Positions 18,100 to 26,394 of a DNA stretch of 61,340 nt are shown here, piece by piece; positions within the stretch are counted from its first letter, which is position 1; each line of letters opens with the position of its first letter. Position numbers and translations under genes: made by a program. The notes beneath the pieces are model-generated. The model had not been told where the DNA came from. It ran no database searches and was given only the letters and a program-made list of their open reading frames with translations. Source of the stretch: Olsenella_L sp051876355 (GTDB lineage: Bacteria; Actinomycetota; Coriobacteriia; Coriobacteriales; Atopobiaceae); contig JBJEHU010000004.1 in assembly GCA_051876355.1 (NCBI GenBank), positions 1 through 61,340 on the forward strand. Direction: 5' to 3'.

Positions 18100-18717
18100 A
18101 TGAAGGTCGTGCTTCTGAACGGAAGCCCGCGTGCAAATGGCAATACGTCGCTTGCGCTCGCCGAGATGGAGAAGATTTTCAAGGCTGAAGGCGTCGAGGC
18201 GGAAGAGATCGCTGTCGGCAACAAGGCCATCCGCGGATGCATGGCATGCGGTGGCTGTGCAAAGACCGGCAAGTGCGTCTACGACGACGTCGTAAACGAG
18301 ATTGCGCCGAAGTTCGAGGAGGCCAATGGCCTTGTCGTCGCAACGCCTGTCTACTATGCTTCTGCGAATGCAACGACCATCGCCGTGCTCGATCGTCTCT
18401 TCCAGAGCACGCACTTCGACAAGCGCATGAAGGTCGGCGGTGCCATCGCTGTTGCCCGCCGTGCCGGCACGGTTGCAACGCTCGATGAGCTCTACAAGTA
18501 CTTTACGATCTCCGGCATGCCGGTGGCATCGGGAAGCTACTGGACCGATGTCTTCGGCAGGAAGCCTGGAGAGGCTGCCGAGGACGAGGAAGGCATGGCA
18601 GTCGCCAGAAACCTTGCCCGCAACATGGTCTTCCTCATGAGGTCGATCGAGCTTGGTCGCGAGCGCTATGGCCTGCCTGAGCGCGAGAGCTACCACATGA
18701 CAAACATGATCCACTGA
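18100..18717 (+). CDS. Flavodoxin-like FMN reductase with a CxxCxxC segment
   Basis: The protein has 205 residues. VVLLNGSPRANGNTS (residues 3-17) is the FMN phosphate loop of the multimeric flavodoxin/iron-sulfur flavoprotein family, and ATPVYYASANATT is the second flavin loop. Between them CMACGGCAKTGKC (about 47-59) has cysteines spaced as in iron-sulfur flavoproteins, so a [4Fe-4S] cluster or redox thiols are possible. The role is probably NAD(P)H- or ferredoxin-linked reduction of an unknown acceptor. The ATG is preceded by aaaaggagagg. Confidence 0.85.
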   Translation: MKVVLLNGSPRANGNTSLALAEMEKIFKAEGVEAEEIAVGNKAIRGCMACGGCAKTGKCVYDDVVNEIAPKFEEANGLVVATPVYYASANATTIAVLDRLFQSTHFDKRMKVGGAIAVARRAGTVATLDELYKYFTISGMPVASGSYWTDVFGRKPGEAAEDEEGMAVARNLARNMVFLMRSIELGRERYGLPERESYHMTNMIH

Positions 18718-18739
18718 GCTTGAATCACAGAGATGAAGA

Positions 18740-18776
18740 AGGAGGGCCCGCTGCATGCGCTGCAGCGGGCCCTCCT
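18740..18776. terminator. Bidirectional terminator between convergent flavin reductase genes
   Basis: A perfect 16-bp stem (aggagggcccgctgca and its complement) closes a 5-base loop tgcgc. It lies between convergent genes and can serve both strands. It is one of the strongest hairpins in the window. Confidence 0.8.
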
Positions 18777-18798
18777 GGTGTATGCCAAGGTATTGGCT

Positions 18799-19356
18799 CT
18801 ATGCCTCGAGGAAACCGAGGAACGTGTTGGCCTGGGCCTCGATGGCCTCTTCGTCAGCAGGGCCAAGCACGAGGTTGCCGGAGCCCCAGGACTCGCCGGA
18901 AAGGGCGATGCCTGCCTCTCCCTCTTCCATTACGAGGACACCGACGAAGCGCAGGAGCTTGTCGAGCATCTCGCGCATCTCGGCCGTGGCAGTACGGCCG
19001 CCGGCACCGGAGACCGTTGCCTTCTTGCCGGCAATGACAACAGAGTCGCGGCCCTGGCCCGGAAGCGGACGGCTGAGCCAGTCGATGAGGTTCTTCACAT
19101 GTCCCGGATAGGAGCCGTTGTACTGCGGGCTCACGAACCAGAGGCCATCGGCTTCGCGCACGGCGTCGCGGACGCGCTTGACGGACTCGGGCTCAGGATC
19201 TTCGAGGTCCTGGTTCATGAGGGGAAGGTCGGCATAGTCAAGACGGGAGACCTCTGCCTTGCCCTCGAGGAGCTTCTCGATCTTCTCTGCGAGCTGCTCG
19301 TTGAAGCCGTTCTTGCGGAGCGTTCCTACCACGATCAAGATCTTCGGTTCTGCCAT
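18799..19356 (-). CDS. NADPH-dependent FMN reductase family protein
   Basis: The product has about 185 residues. ILIVVGTLRKNGFNEQLAE at the N-terminus and FVSPQYNGSYPGHVKNLIDW (about residues 75-94) are the flavin-binding loops of the NAD(P)H:FMN/quinone reductase family. GKKATVSGAGGR fits the third loop. It is likely soluble and dimeric, reducing quinones, azo compounds or free flavin. Two in-frame ATGs are three codons apart; the second has better spacing from aggaa. It is convergent with the preceding flavoprotein. Confidence 0.85.
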   Translation of the reverse strand: MAEPKILIVVGTLRKNGFNEQLAEKIEKLLEGKAEVSRLDYADLPLMNQDLEDPEPESVKRVRDAVREADGLWFVSPQYNGSYPGHVKNLIDWLSRPLPGQGRDSVVIAGKKATVSGAGGRTATAEMREMLDKLLRFVGVLVMEEGEAGIALSGESWGSGNLVLGPADEEAIEAQANTFLGFLEA

Positions 19357-19418
19357 GGTTCTCATTTCCTTTCCTTCGGGCCGCAGAAGCGGCCTCTTTC
19401 CTGTGTTATTCCCGATTC

Positions 19419-20207
19419 TCAGAGCCCGAACGCGTAGCTTGTCATGCTTATCGAGCCCAAGTTCTGGATATGGTTGAAGACTTCTGCCTCCTCGCCCTTT
19501 GCGGCGCCGAGCACGGTCACAAGCGGCAGGAAGTGGTCGGGCGTCGGCACGGCATAGGCTGCCTCAGGGAGCTTCTCGTAGTGGATGACGGCATCGTCGT
19601 CGCGCTTATTCACGGCGTCGAGGATTGCATCGTCGAAGCGGAGGTTCTCTGGTGTGCCATGGGGATTCTCCCAGTCGGCCTCGCGCAGGTTGTGCACGAC
19701 ATTGCCGGAGCCCAGAATGACGAAGCCCTCATCGCGCAGAGCTGCGAGCCTGCTCCCGATCTCGTAGGCATAGGCGGCACCCTTGAGGCCATTCACGGAG
19801 AGCTCGACGACGGGGATGTCTGCCTCAGGCAGCATGTGGTGAAGCGGCGTCCAGACACCGTGGTCGATGCCCCAGGTATCGTCTACCGCGACATCGTCTC
19901 CGAGGAGATCGAGGACGCGCTCCGTGAGCTCCTTCGAGCCTTTAGGACGGTAGTGGATTGCGTAGAGCTCGGGCGGAAAGCCGTACATATCGTTCACCTG
20001 GCGGGGCGTGGGGTCTGACTGCACGAGCGTGCCGCGCGTGAACCAGTGGGCGGAGATAGCGAGGATCGCCTTCGGATTGTGCGCCTTGAGGCGCTCTCCG
20101 ACGGACGTGAGGCCTTCTGCGACCGCGTCATGCCTGAGCGCCATCATCGGGTCGCCGTGGCCGACAAAGAGGGCCGGCTGCCTCGTCTTTGCGCTGTTAT
20201 TGCTCAT
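19419..20207 (-). CDS. ygiD: DODA-type extradiol ring-cleavage dioxygenase (YgiD-like)
   Basis: The protein has 262 residues. Metal-binding landmarks of the LigB/DODA family are present: FVGHGDPMM near the start, AISAHWFT, GIDHGVWTPLHHM and GSGNVVHNL. These Zn/Fe enzymes cleave catechol-type rings such as DOPA between or next to the hydroxyls; the physiological substrate in bacteria is usually unknown, and in an anaerobe oxygen-dependent activity is puzzling. It is divergent from an HxlR regulator across a 139-base region with two palindromes, so it is probably its target. The start is the ATG with aaggtgg upstream; the frame is open 23 codons further. Confidence 0.85.
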   Translation of the reverse strand: MSNNSAKTRQPALFVGHGDPMMALRHDAVAEGLTSVGERLKAHNPKAILAISAHWFTRGTLVQSDPTPRQVNDMYGFPPELYAIHYRPKGSKELTERVLDLLGDDVAVDDTWGIDHGVWTPLHHMLPEADIPVVELSVNGLKGAAYAYEIGSRLAALRDEGFVILGSGNVVHNLREADWENPHGTPENLRFDDAILDAVNKRDDDAVIHYEKLPEAAYAVPTPDHFLPLVTVLGAAKGEEAEVFNHIQNLGSISMTSYAFGL

Positions 20208-20266
20208 AAGTACCACCTTGCTTTCAGGTAGTGTTTCTGGACTTGCTTCTTGTCTTGTACTATAAA

Positions 20267-20326
20267 TGCTATTCAAGAGATAGCAATAGAGTTTTTTCTC
20301 GCTACCAGGTATCTTTCCGGATACCT
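20267..20326. promoter_or_regulatory. Divergent control region with two inverted repeats (hxlR / dioxygenase)
   Basis: tgctat...atagca (20267-20272 / 20280-20285) and aggtatc...gatacct (20307-20313 / 20320-20326) are separate palindromes between the divergent starts. The second lies 20 bases before the hxlR start codon. HxlR-family dimers bind short GTA...TAC-type palindromes, and gtatc/gatac fits. The binding is inferred, not shown. Confidence 0.5.
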
Positions 20327-20346
20327 ATGGCAGATAGGAGATCGAT

Positions 20347-20712
20347 ATGGCACGTCCGAAGCCAGAATATTTCGGGACCTGCCCGTTCGTGACGGCACAG
20401 TGGGTGCTCCAGGGCAAGTGGACGATCGTGATACTGCATCACCTGAGCGAGGGCACGCTCCGCTTCTCGGAGCTCCAGAGCCGCATGCCGCAGCTCACGC
20501 ATTCGACGCTCTCCTCGCAGCTGAAGCAGCTCGAGGCAGAGGGGATGGTGAGAAGGACCGTCTATCCCGAGGTCCCGCCCCGCGTGGAGTATGAGCTCAC
20601 GGAGCTCGGCGAGACGTTCCAGCCGGTGCTCGATGCCATCGGCGCTTGGGGAGCGCGCTATATAGACTATCTGGATGAGCAGGAGAAGGGCATGGAGGGG
20701 GAAGCGAAATGA
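20347..20712 (+). CDS. HxlR-family winged-helix regulator
   Basis: The 121-residue protein has CPFVTAQWVLQGKWTIVILHHL at the start with the single early Cys typical of HxlR proteins, then FSELQSRMPQLTHSTLSSQLKQLEAEGMVRR, the winged helix, and Y.LTELG. Several relatives sense electrophiles or quinones through that Cys, which would suit a neighbouring ring-cleavage dioxygenase and FMN reductase. It overlaps the ZIP transporter by 4 bases (ATGA). It is divergent from the dioxygenase. Confidence 0.9.
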   Translation: MARPKPEYFGTCPFVTAQWVLQGKWTIVILHHLSEGTLRFSELQSRMPQLTHSTLSSQLKQLEAEGMVRRTVYPEVPPRVEYELTELGETFQPVLDAIGAWGARYIDYLDEQEKGMEGEAK

Positions 20713-21491
20713 CACCGGAGATGCTGGGCTATATCCTCATTCCCTTTGCCGGCACGAGCCTGGGGGCTGCGCTTGTCTTCTTCATGAAGGACGGGCTCTC
20801 CGAGAAGACAGAGCGCGTGCTGGGCGGCTTTGCGGCTGGCGTCATGGTTGCCGCCTCGTTCTGGAGCTTGCTTGCGCCTGCGCTCGAGCAGGCCGAGGAA
20901 ACCTTGGGGAATCTTGCGTTCATTCCCTGCGCGATCGGCTTCCTTCTCGGCATGGCCCTGCTCCTCGTCCTCGATACGCTCACGCCCCATATGCATCTCG
21001 ACGGGCAGGAAGAGGGCGTCAAGAGCGGCCTTTCCCGCACGACGAAGCTCGTGCTCGCCGTCACGATCCACAACATCCCCGAAGGCATGGCGGTCGGTGT
21101 CGTCATGGCAGCGGTCCTTGAAGGCTCTGCCGGCGTCGGGCTTGCAGGGGCAGCGGCCTTGGCACTCGGCATCGCTATCCAGAACTTCCCGGAGGGTGCC
21201 ATCGTCTCGATGCCGCTTCGTGCGGAAGGCATGAGCAAAGCAAAGACGTTTGCGCTCGGTGTCATGTCTGGCGCCGTCGAGCCCATCGCTGCCCTCATCA
21301 CGGTCGCCGCCTCCTCGGCAATTGTTTCTGCGATGCCGGGGCTGCTCTCGTTTGCGGCAGGGGCCATGATGTACGTCGTCGTGGAGGAGCTTGTCCCTGA
21401 GATGAGCGAAGGGGAGCATTCGAACTGGGCGACGATCTCCTTTGCCCTCGGCTTTGTCGTCATGATGGTCCTCGACGTGGCCTTGGGCTAG
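20709..21491 (+). CDS. ZIP-family divalent metal transporter
   Basis: The 260-residue integral membrane protein has about eight helices. The metal-binding helices carry HNIPEGMAVGVV (about residues 118-129) and NFPEGAIVS (about 162-170), the H/N..PEG signatures of ZIP transporters of the GufA/ZupT type that import Zn2+, Fe2+ or Mn2+. A histidine-containing loop (TPHMHLDG) is near residue 97. It is translationally coupled to the upstream HxlR gene, so its expression should follow that regulator. Confidence 0.88.
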   Translation: MTPEMLGYILIPFAGTSLGAALVFFMKDGLSEKTERVLGGFAAGVMVAASFWSLLAPALEQAEETLGNLAFIPCAIGFLLGMALLLVLDTLTPHMHLDGQEEGVKSGLSRTTKLVLAVTIHNIPEGMAVGVVMAAVLEGSAGVGLAGAAALALGIAIQNFPEGAIVSMPLRAEGMSKAKTFALGVMSGAVEPIAALITVAASSAIVSAMPGLLSFAAGAMMYVVVEELVPEMSEGEHSNWATISFALGFVVMMVLDVALG

Positions 21492-21556
21492 AGAAAGCGG
21501 AACAGCAGAGCCAGACTCGCTGTCTTCTTTTGTCAGCGGAGTGTAAGGCATCGGTG

Positions 21557-21609
21557 AGCGGCTTACGATGAATTTACGCGCAGCGTACAATTCCATTACG
21601 TAAGCCGCT
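21557..21609. promoter_or_regulatory. Nested palindrome overlapping the pit promoter
   Basis: agcggcttacg (21557-21567) is the exact complement of cgtaagccgct (21599-21609). Inside lies a second palindrome, tacgc-gca-gcgta, flanked by aatt on both sides. A plausible promoter, TTACGA (21563-21568) and TACAAT (21586-21591) with 17-base spacing, lies within it, so a bound dimer or a DNA cruciform would block or shape transcription of the phosphate transporter. Confidence 0.6.
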
Positions 21610-21654
21610 TCTGTACGTTCATATGCGGATGGATGAAACCCGTGGAGGCAACCT

Positions 21655-22704
21655 TTGATTACCTTCTCGCAGTTCCTTGCGCTGGTCTCGGCCAACCCGT
21701 TCCTCGCCCTTGTGATCGTCCTTGTCCTCGGCACCATCTTCGTGAATGGCGCGACGGATGCTGCAAATGCCATCGCAGAGCCCGTAGGGACGCGCTCGAT
21801 CACGGTCGAGCATGCCATTGCCATGTCCGTCGTCTGCAACTTCGTAGGCTTGGTAGCGATGACCATGGTGTCGACCGCCGTGGCAGACACGATGTCAGAT
21901 ATGGTCGACTTCGGCGGCGATACGCATGCCGCACTCATCGCCCTTGCTGCTGCCACGGTCGGCATCGTTGCCTGGGGCGTCGGCGCCTGGATCTTCGGCA
22001 TCCCGACCTCCGAGTCCCATGCCCTGATTGCAGGCTTGACCGGTGCTGCCATTGCCGTCTCGGGCGGCGTCGAAGGCGTGAACTTCTCCGAATGGGCAAA
22101 GGTCATCTATGGCCTTGTGCTCTCGACCGTGCTTGGCTATCTCGCTGGCTGGGCGATAGCGAAGATTATCCCGCATGCGTGCCGGCATGCCGACAGAAGG
22201 CGGGCGAACAACTTCTTCGGCACGATGCAGATCGCAGGGGCTGCCGGCGTCGCCCTCATGCACGGCGCACAGGATGGCCAGAAGTTCATGTCTACCGCCA
22301 TGCTCGCTATCGCCCTCTCTGCCGGCAAGAACATCTCCGAGATGGGCGGCTTCCCCCTCTGGATCGAGGTCCTCTGTGCTGGCGTCATGGCGCTCGGCAC
22401 GGCCGTGGGCGGCAAGCGCATCATCAAGAAGGTCGGCATGGAGATGGTGACGCTCGAGAAGTACCAGGGCTTTGCTGCCTCCGTCTCCGCGACAGCCTCG
22501 CTCTTCATTGCCACGGTCACGGGCCTTCCGGTCTCGACGACCCATACGAAGACCGCTGCGATCATGGGCGCCGGTGCCGCAAAGGATGTGCGCTCCGTGA
22601 ACTGGGCAATCGCGAAGGACATGGTCTATACATGGCTCTTCACGTTCCCTGGCTGCGGCCTCATCGGCTTTGTCCTCGCAAAGCTCTTCCTCCTGTGGTT
22701 CTAG
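21655..22704 (+). CDS. pit: Inorganic phosphate transporter, PiT family
   Basis: The 349-residue membrane protein has about ten helices. The PiT signature appears twice, once in each half: FVNGATDAANAIAEPVGT (about 30-47) and GLPVSTTHTKTAAIMGAG (about 286-303). It imports phosphate as a metal-phosphate complex with protons. It begins with TTG, supported by gtggagg nine bases upstream and by the family's N-terminal length. It is followed after 34 bases by its usual DUF47 partner. A large palindrome overlaps its promoter. Confidence 0.9.
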   Translation: MITFSQFLALVSANPFLALVIVLVLGTIFVNGATDAANAIAEPVGTRSITVEHAIAMSVVCNFVGLVAMTMVSTAVADTMSDMVDFGGDTHAALIALAAATVGIVAWGVGAWIFGIPTSESHALIAGLTGAAIAVSGGVEGVNFSEWAKVIYGLVLSTVLGYLAGWAIAKIIPHACRHADRRRANNFFGTMQIAGAAGVALMHGAQDGQKFMSTAMLAIALSAGKNISEMGGFPLWIEVLCAGVMALGTAVGGKRIIKKVGMEMVTLEKYQGFAASVSATASLFIATVTGLPVSTTHTKTAAIMGAGAAKDVRSVNWAIAKDMVYTWLFTFPGCGLIGFVLAKLFLLWF

Positions 22705-22738
22705 ACACTTCGCCCTCTCTCGAAAGGAATGGTGGCCC

Positions 22739-23365
22739 ATGGCCCGCATGAAGAAAGAAGACCCGTTCTACACGAAGCTCAAGGATTTCGCGGCTGCGAT
22801 CGAGGAGTGCGCGACCGACTACGAGAAGCTCATCCGCGGCTATCCTGAGACGGAGATCATGATTCCGCAGATGAAGCTCCATGAGTCGGAGTGCGACCAG
22901 CGCGTCCAGGCCATCATGAAGGAGCTCTATACGTCCTTCATCACGCCGTTCGACAGAAACGATGTGATGGACCTCGCCCTCAAGATGGACGACGTCGTCG
23001 ACAACATGAAGGGCGTCTCGACGAGGCTCGATCTCTTCAACGTCTCGAACATGCGCTCCGAGGCTGTGCAGATGGCAGAGCTCACGCTCATCGCAGCGAA
23101 GCAGATGCATCAGATGATCGACCGCCTGCCGCACTACAAGGACGACTCCGAGTGCATGCAGATCGCCATCTCCATGGGACACATCGAGGACGAAGGCGAT
23201 GTCGTGTACGAGAACGGTGTGAGGAAGCTCTTCCAGGAGGAGAAGGAGTCGCGTCCTGGCCACATCGTGGGGTGGCTCCGCATCTTCGACCGCATGGAGG
23301 AGTGTCTCGACTCCATCGACGCCGTGGCGGGCGTCGTCCGCTCCATTGTCATGAAGTCCGCCTGA
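22739..23365 (+). CDS. DUF47/PhoU-like partner of the phosphate transporter
   Basis: The 208-residue protein is all-helical. It shows the DUF47 pattern: an N-terminal KEDPFYTKLKDFAAAIEECA helix, repeated E..CD.....I...LY..FITPFDRNDVMDLALKMDDVVD (about residues 55-90), and a C-terminal R..D..E...D.ID. PhoU-like DUF47 proteins sit beside PiT carriers and control phosphate flux or bind metals. It is in an operon with pit. The start is the ATG after gaaaggaatgg; the frame extends upstream into pit without another good site. Confidence 0.88.
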   Translation: MARMKKEDPFYTKLKDFAAAIEECATDYEKLIRGYPETEIMIPQMKLHESECDQRVQAIMKELYTSFITPFDRNDVMDLALKMDDVVDNMKGVSTRLDLFNVSNMRSEAVQMAELTLIAAKQMHQMIDRLPHYKDDSECMQIAISMGHIEDEGDVVYENGVRKLFQEEKESRPGHIVGWLRIFDRMEECLDSIDAVAGVVRSIVMKSA

Positions 23366-23389
23366 TGTCCCAACAAGAGAGCTTTTCGA

Positions 23390-23415
23390 GGGGTGCTCTG
23401 GCACCCCCTGTTCTT
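23390..23415 (+). terminator. Terminator after the phosphate operon
   Basis: ggggtgc / gcacccc (23390-23396 / 23401-23407) closes a tctg loop and is followed by cctgttctt. It lies 24 bases after the DUF47 stop. Confidence 0.55.
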
Positions 23416-23469
23416 GCTGCGTCCGGCTCTTGGTATATGCTGTACGTCCGAGATTGATGAGGAGGCAGC

Positions 23470-24126
23470 ATGAGCCGCGTGGCAGACGATATGGACAAGC
23501 TCTTCTCCGAGGGGGAAGACGAGGAGGAGCCGCTCGATGTCCTCCTCATGGCAGAAGATGCCGAAGTCACGGATAGGGTGTTTTCCCAGGACGAGCTTCA
23601 GGGGTCCTTCGGGCACGCAGAGTTCGAGCGCTGCACGTTCCGCCATGTCTCGTTTGCAGATACCCGCTGGGTGCGCGCAAGCTTCGATGGCTGCACGTTT
23701 CAATCCTGCGACTTCACGGGGGCGCACATGGCGACAAGCTTTATGCGCGACTGCCGTCTTGCGGACTGCCGCTTCACGGGAGCAGACCTCCATGGGTCCT
23801 ATCTCGAGCGCGTCTCGTTCAAATCGTGTCTTCTGGGATACGCGAACCTCTCCGAATCGAAGGTCCAGCATGTGCGCTTCGAGGAATCGTCTCTTCAGGA
23901 GACAAGCCTCGACCACATGAAGACGAAGGCGCTCGCCTTCGAAGACGCAGACCTCACGCGCGCCGAGCTCTTCGGCACGAGTCTCAAGGGCTGCGACCTC
24001 TCGTCCTCCGCGATTGACGGCATTCGCATCTCGGATGGCTATGCCGAACTCAGGGGCACCTCGATCTCGCTCGATCAGGCACCGTCCGTGCTTGCAATCC
24101 TCGGCGTGCGCGTGAAAGAGCTCTGA
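23470..24126 (+). CDS. Pentapeptide-repeat protein
   Basis: The protein has 218 residues. From about residue 42 to 190 the sequence repeats A(D/N)LXX-like and FXXCXF-like pentapeptides (FERCTFRHVSFADTRW, FDGCTFQSCDF, DCRFTGADLHGS), which fold as a right-handed quadrilateral beta-helix. Family functions range from gyrase protection to scaffolding; none can be read here. An acidic N-terminal tail (DEEEPLD) precedes the repeats. It is monocistronic, with gaggaggca before the ATG. Confidence 0.85.
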   Translation: MSRVADDMDKLFSEGEDEEEPLDVLLMAEDAEVTDRVFSQDELQGSFGHAEFERCTFRHVSFADTRWVRASFDGCTFQSCDFTGAHMATSFMRDCRLADCRFTGADLHGSYLERVSFKSCLLGYANLSESKVQHVRFEESSLQETSLDHMKTKALAFEDADLTRAELFGTSLKGCDLSSSAIDGIRISDGYAELRGTSISLDQAPSVLAILGVRVKEL

Positions 24127-24292
24127 GGCTTTCAGACCCAGAAATTTCCTGAAGGGACCAATTAATCGGCAGGCGGTTTCACGTGCGCATCTGCGTGCGG
24201 GAACGCTTCCAGCGTGCTATCGTGGCCACGTTGGAAGCTATCTTTGCAGACACTGGTGCCTGCTTGGCTCTATCGGAAAGGGATGTTGCTCC

Positions 24293-25255
24293 ATGGAGAA
24301 GAAGATGCATACCCGCAAGGTCGTGATCGTCGGTGCCGGCCGCGTCGGTTCCCACTGCGCGCTCTGCCTGATGTTCCGTCACCTCGTGAACCAGATCGTC
24401 CTCGTCGATGTGAACCGCGAGGCAGCAGAGGCCCAGGCCATGGATCTCCAGGACCTCGCAAGCGGCCTCGGCGAGTCGTTCGAGATCCGCGCCGGAGACT
24501 ACTCCGACTGCGCCGATGCCCACTTTGTCATCATGACTGCTGGCAGGAGCAGGAAGCCGGGCCAGACCCGTCTCGAGATGCTCGGCGCCACGATGCAGGT
24601 CCTCGACGGCATCGTCCCTCAGATCCGCGACTCCGGATTCCAGGGCATCCTGATCTCCGTCTCGAACCCGTCCGACATCGTTGCTGAGTACCTGTACCGC
24701 ACGATGAAGCTGCCGCGCGGCCACGTGTTCGGCACGGGCACGGCGCTTGACTCTGCACGTCTGCGTGGCATCATCGGCCGCGAGATCGGCGTCGACTCCC
24801 GCCAGGTCAATGCGTTCTGCATGGGCGAGCACGGCGATTCGTCGTTCATCCCGACGTCGCACATCTCCGTCGGCGGCATCCAGCTGCGCGAGTACCTGTC
24901 CATGAGGAAAGGCGGAGACAACGAGCTCGACTTCGACGATATCAAGAAGCAGGTCAAGGAGGCCGGCAGCCGCATCGTGAAGGGCAAGGGCTGCACGGAG
25001 TTCGGCATCGCTTCCATCGTGAGCCAGATCATCATGTCGATCCTGCACAACGAGCGTGCCGTCATCCCTCTGTCTGCACACCTCGAGGGCGAGTACGGCG
25101 AGTCCGGCATCTCGATCGGCGTGCCGTGCATCCTGTCCGACCAGGGCGTCGAGCAGGTGCTCGAGATCGACCTCACCTACGACGAGCGCAGGGCAATGAG
25201 GAGAAGCTGCGACATCGTCCGCGAGAACCTCGACAAGGTGTTCCCCGAGGCCTAG
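24293..25255 (+). CDS. L-lactate/malate-type dehydrogenase
   Basis: The protein has 320 residues. The NAD-binding fold VVIVGAGRVGSHCAL (about 8-22) ends in the Asp of VLVDVN, which favours NADH. Catalytic surroundings include GTGTALDSARLR and the active-site GEHGDSSF (about 180-187). The extended N-terminus and TLDSAR-like motif agree with L-lactate or 2-hydroxyacid dehydrogenases; malate cannot be excluded. It would regenerate NAD+ in fermentation. It is a single gene with a hairpin after it. The first of two close ATGs has the better upstream aaaggga. Confidence 0.85.
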   Translation: MEKKMHTRKVVIVGAGRVGSHCALCLMFRHLVNQIVLVDVNREAAEAQAMDLQDLASGLGESFEIRAGDYSDCADAHFVIMTAGRSRKPGQTRLEMLGATMQVLDGIVPQIRDSGFQGILISVSNPSDIVAEYLYRTMKLPRGHVFGTGTALDSARLRGIIGREIGVDSRQVNAFCMGEHGDSSFIPTSHISVGGIQLREYLSMRKGGDNELDFDDIKKQVKEAGSRIVKGKGCTEFGIASIVSQIIMSILHNERAVIPLSAHLEGEYGESGISIGVPCILSDQGVEQVLEIDLTYDERRAMRRSCDIVRENLDKVFPEA

Positions 25256-25279
25256 AAGGCCAGAGAGGCAATGATAGAG

Positions 25280-25307
25280 AAGGCTCCTGGCAGCTGCCGG
25301 GAGCCTT
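25280..25307. terminator. Terminator between the dehydrogenase and the threonine aldolase gene
   Basis: aaggctcctggca / tgccgggagcctt (one U-G pair) is a 13-bp stem with a 2-base tip between convergent genes. Pyrimidines follow on the plus strand. Confidence 0.65.
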
Positions 25308-25335
25308 CCTTCATGAAGAGCGATATTTTGCGAAG

Positions 25336-26394
25336 CTAGCTACGCTTTCTGAGCGTTGCAGCAAACGAGACGAGCTCGTCTGCATCGGAGAGCTTCGTGG
25401 CCCAGCTCGTGACAAAGCGGATGATGCGCCTGCCGTCCGGAAGGATCGAGATGGTTTCAGACCCGCAGGCGCCGCGGAAGGCAAGCTCCTCTGTTTCGGT
25501 CACGTAGAAGAAGAGCTGGTTCGAATCGTGTCCGCCATAGGGCTCGAAGCCAAGCTTGGTGAGACCCTCGGAGAGGCGCTCCGCGCATGCATTGGCCTGC
25601 CTCGCATAGCGGAGCCAGGGAAGGTCGCCATCTTCGTCTGGCGTGAAGGCACGCTCGAACTGGACGCCGAGGAGCCTGCCTTTTGCCATGAGTCCTCCGC
25701 GCTCCTTCTGGAGGTAGGGGAAGGACTCTTTCAGCCTCTCATTCGTGAAGACAAGTGCCTCGCCGAAGAGGAGCCCATCCTTCGTGCCGCCGAGCGTGAA
25801 CGCAGCGGCACGCTCCGCGATATCTGCAAGCGTGAGATCGGCATCTTTTGCCTCGAGGGCGCTTGCGAGCCTGGCTCCATCCACATAGATGGGGATATCG
25901 TGGGCATCTGCCCAGTCGGCCAGAGCATAGAAGCGCTCGCGCGTCCAGACGCCGCCGATCTCGGTCGTGTCAGCGATATAGATGAGCGCCGGCTTCGTCA
26001 TGTGCCGGCCGCCTGCGCACTGCCGGTCCCAGACGCGCTCTGCTGCATCGGGAGAGACGAAGCCATCGGTGTCATCCGTGAGAAGGATTGTCCTGCCTGC
26101 GGCTGCGATCGCTCCGGACTCGTGCGTCGCGATGTGGGCCAAAGGAGTCGCGATGACGCCCTCCCAGTCGCGGAGCATGCCATTGATTGCGATGAGATTG
26201 ACCGACGTGCCGCCGATGCAGAACTCGACCGCGACATCGGGCGCGCCCACTGCCTGCCTGATGAGGTCACGGGCATGCTCGCAGTGGACATCTCCTTCCG
26301 TATAGCCGGGGCACTGCTCCTCGTTCGTGTCGATGAGGGCCTGGAGCACCTCAGGTGCAGCGCCCTCCGAATAGTCGTTTCTGAACATGCGCAT
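25336..26394 (-). CDS. Low-specificity threonine aldolase / beta-eliminating lyase
   Basis: The protein has 352 residues and is a PLP fold-type I enzyme. Near the N-terminus is RNDYSEGAAPEVLQAL, where the family starts. IYVDGARLASALEA carries the PLP-pyridine Asp, and FTLGGTKDGLLFGE the Schiff-base Lys (about residue 207). The enzyme splits L-threonine or L-allo-threonine to glycine and acetaldehyde; acetaldehyde could feed the alcohol dehydrogenases. It is monocistronic and read convergently with the lactate-type dehydrogenase. The ATG is preceded by aggaga on the minus strand; a second ATG lies two codons on. Confidence 0.88.
   Translation of the reverse strand: MRMFRNDYSEGAAPEVLQALIDTNEEQCPGYTEGDVHCEHARDLIRQAVGAPDVAVEFCIGGTSVNLIAINGMLRDWEGVIATPLAHIATHESGAIAAAGRTILLTDDTDGFVSPDAAERVWDRQCAGGRHMTKPALIYIADTTEIGGVWTRERFYALADWADAHDIPIYVDGARLASALEAKDADLTLADIAERAAAFTLGGTKDGLLFGEALVFTNERLKESFPYLQKERGGLMAKGRLLGVQFERAFTPDEDGDLPWLRYARQANACAERLSEGLTKLGFEPYGGHDSNQLFFYVTETEELAFRGACGSETISILPDGRRIIRFVTSWATKLSDADELVSFAATLRKRS

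Noticed and set aside
23500..24126. Periodic repeats suggestive of a CRISPR or DNA repeat array
   Set aside because: The periodicity is at the protein level (pentapeptide repeats); the DNA copies are not identical.
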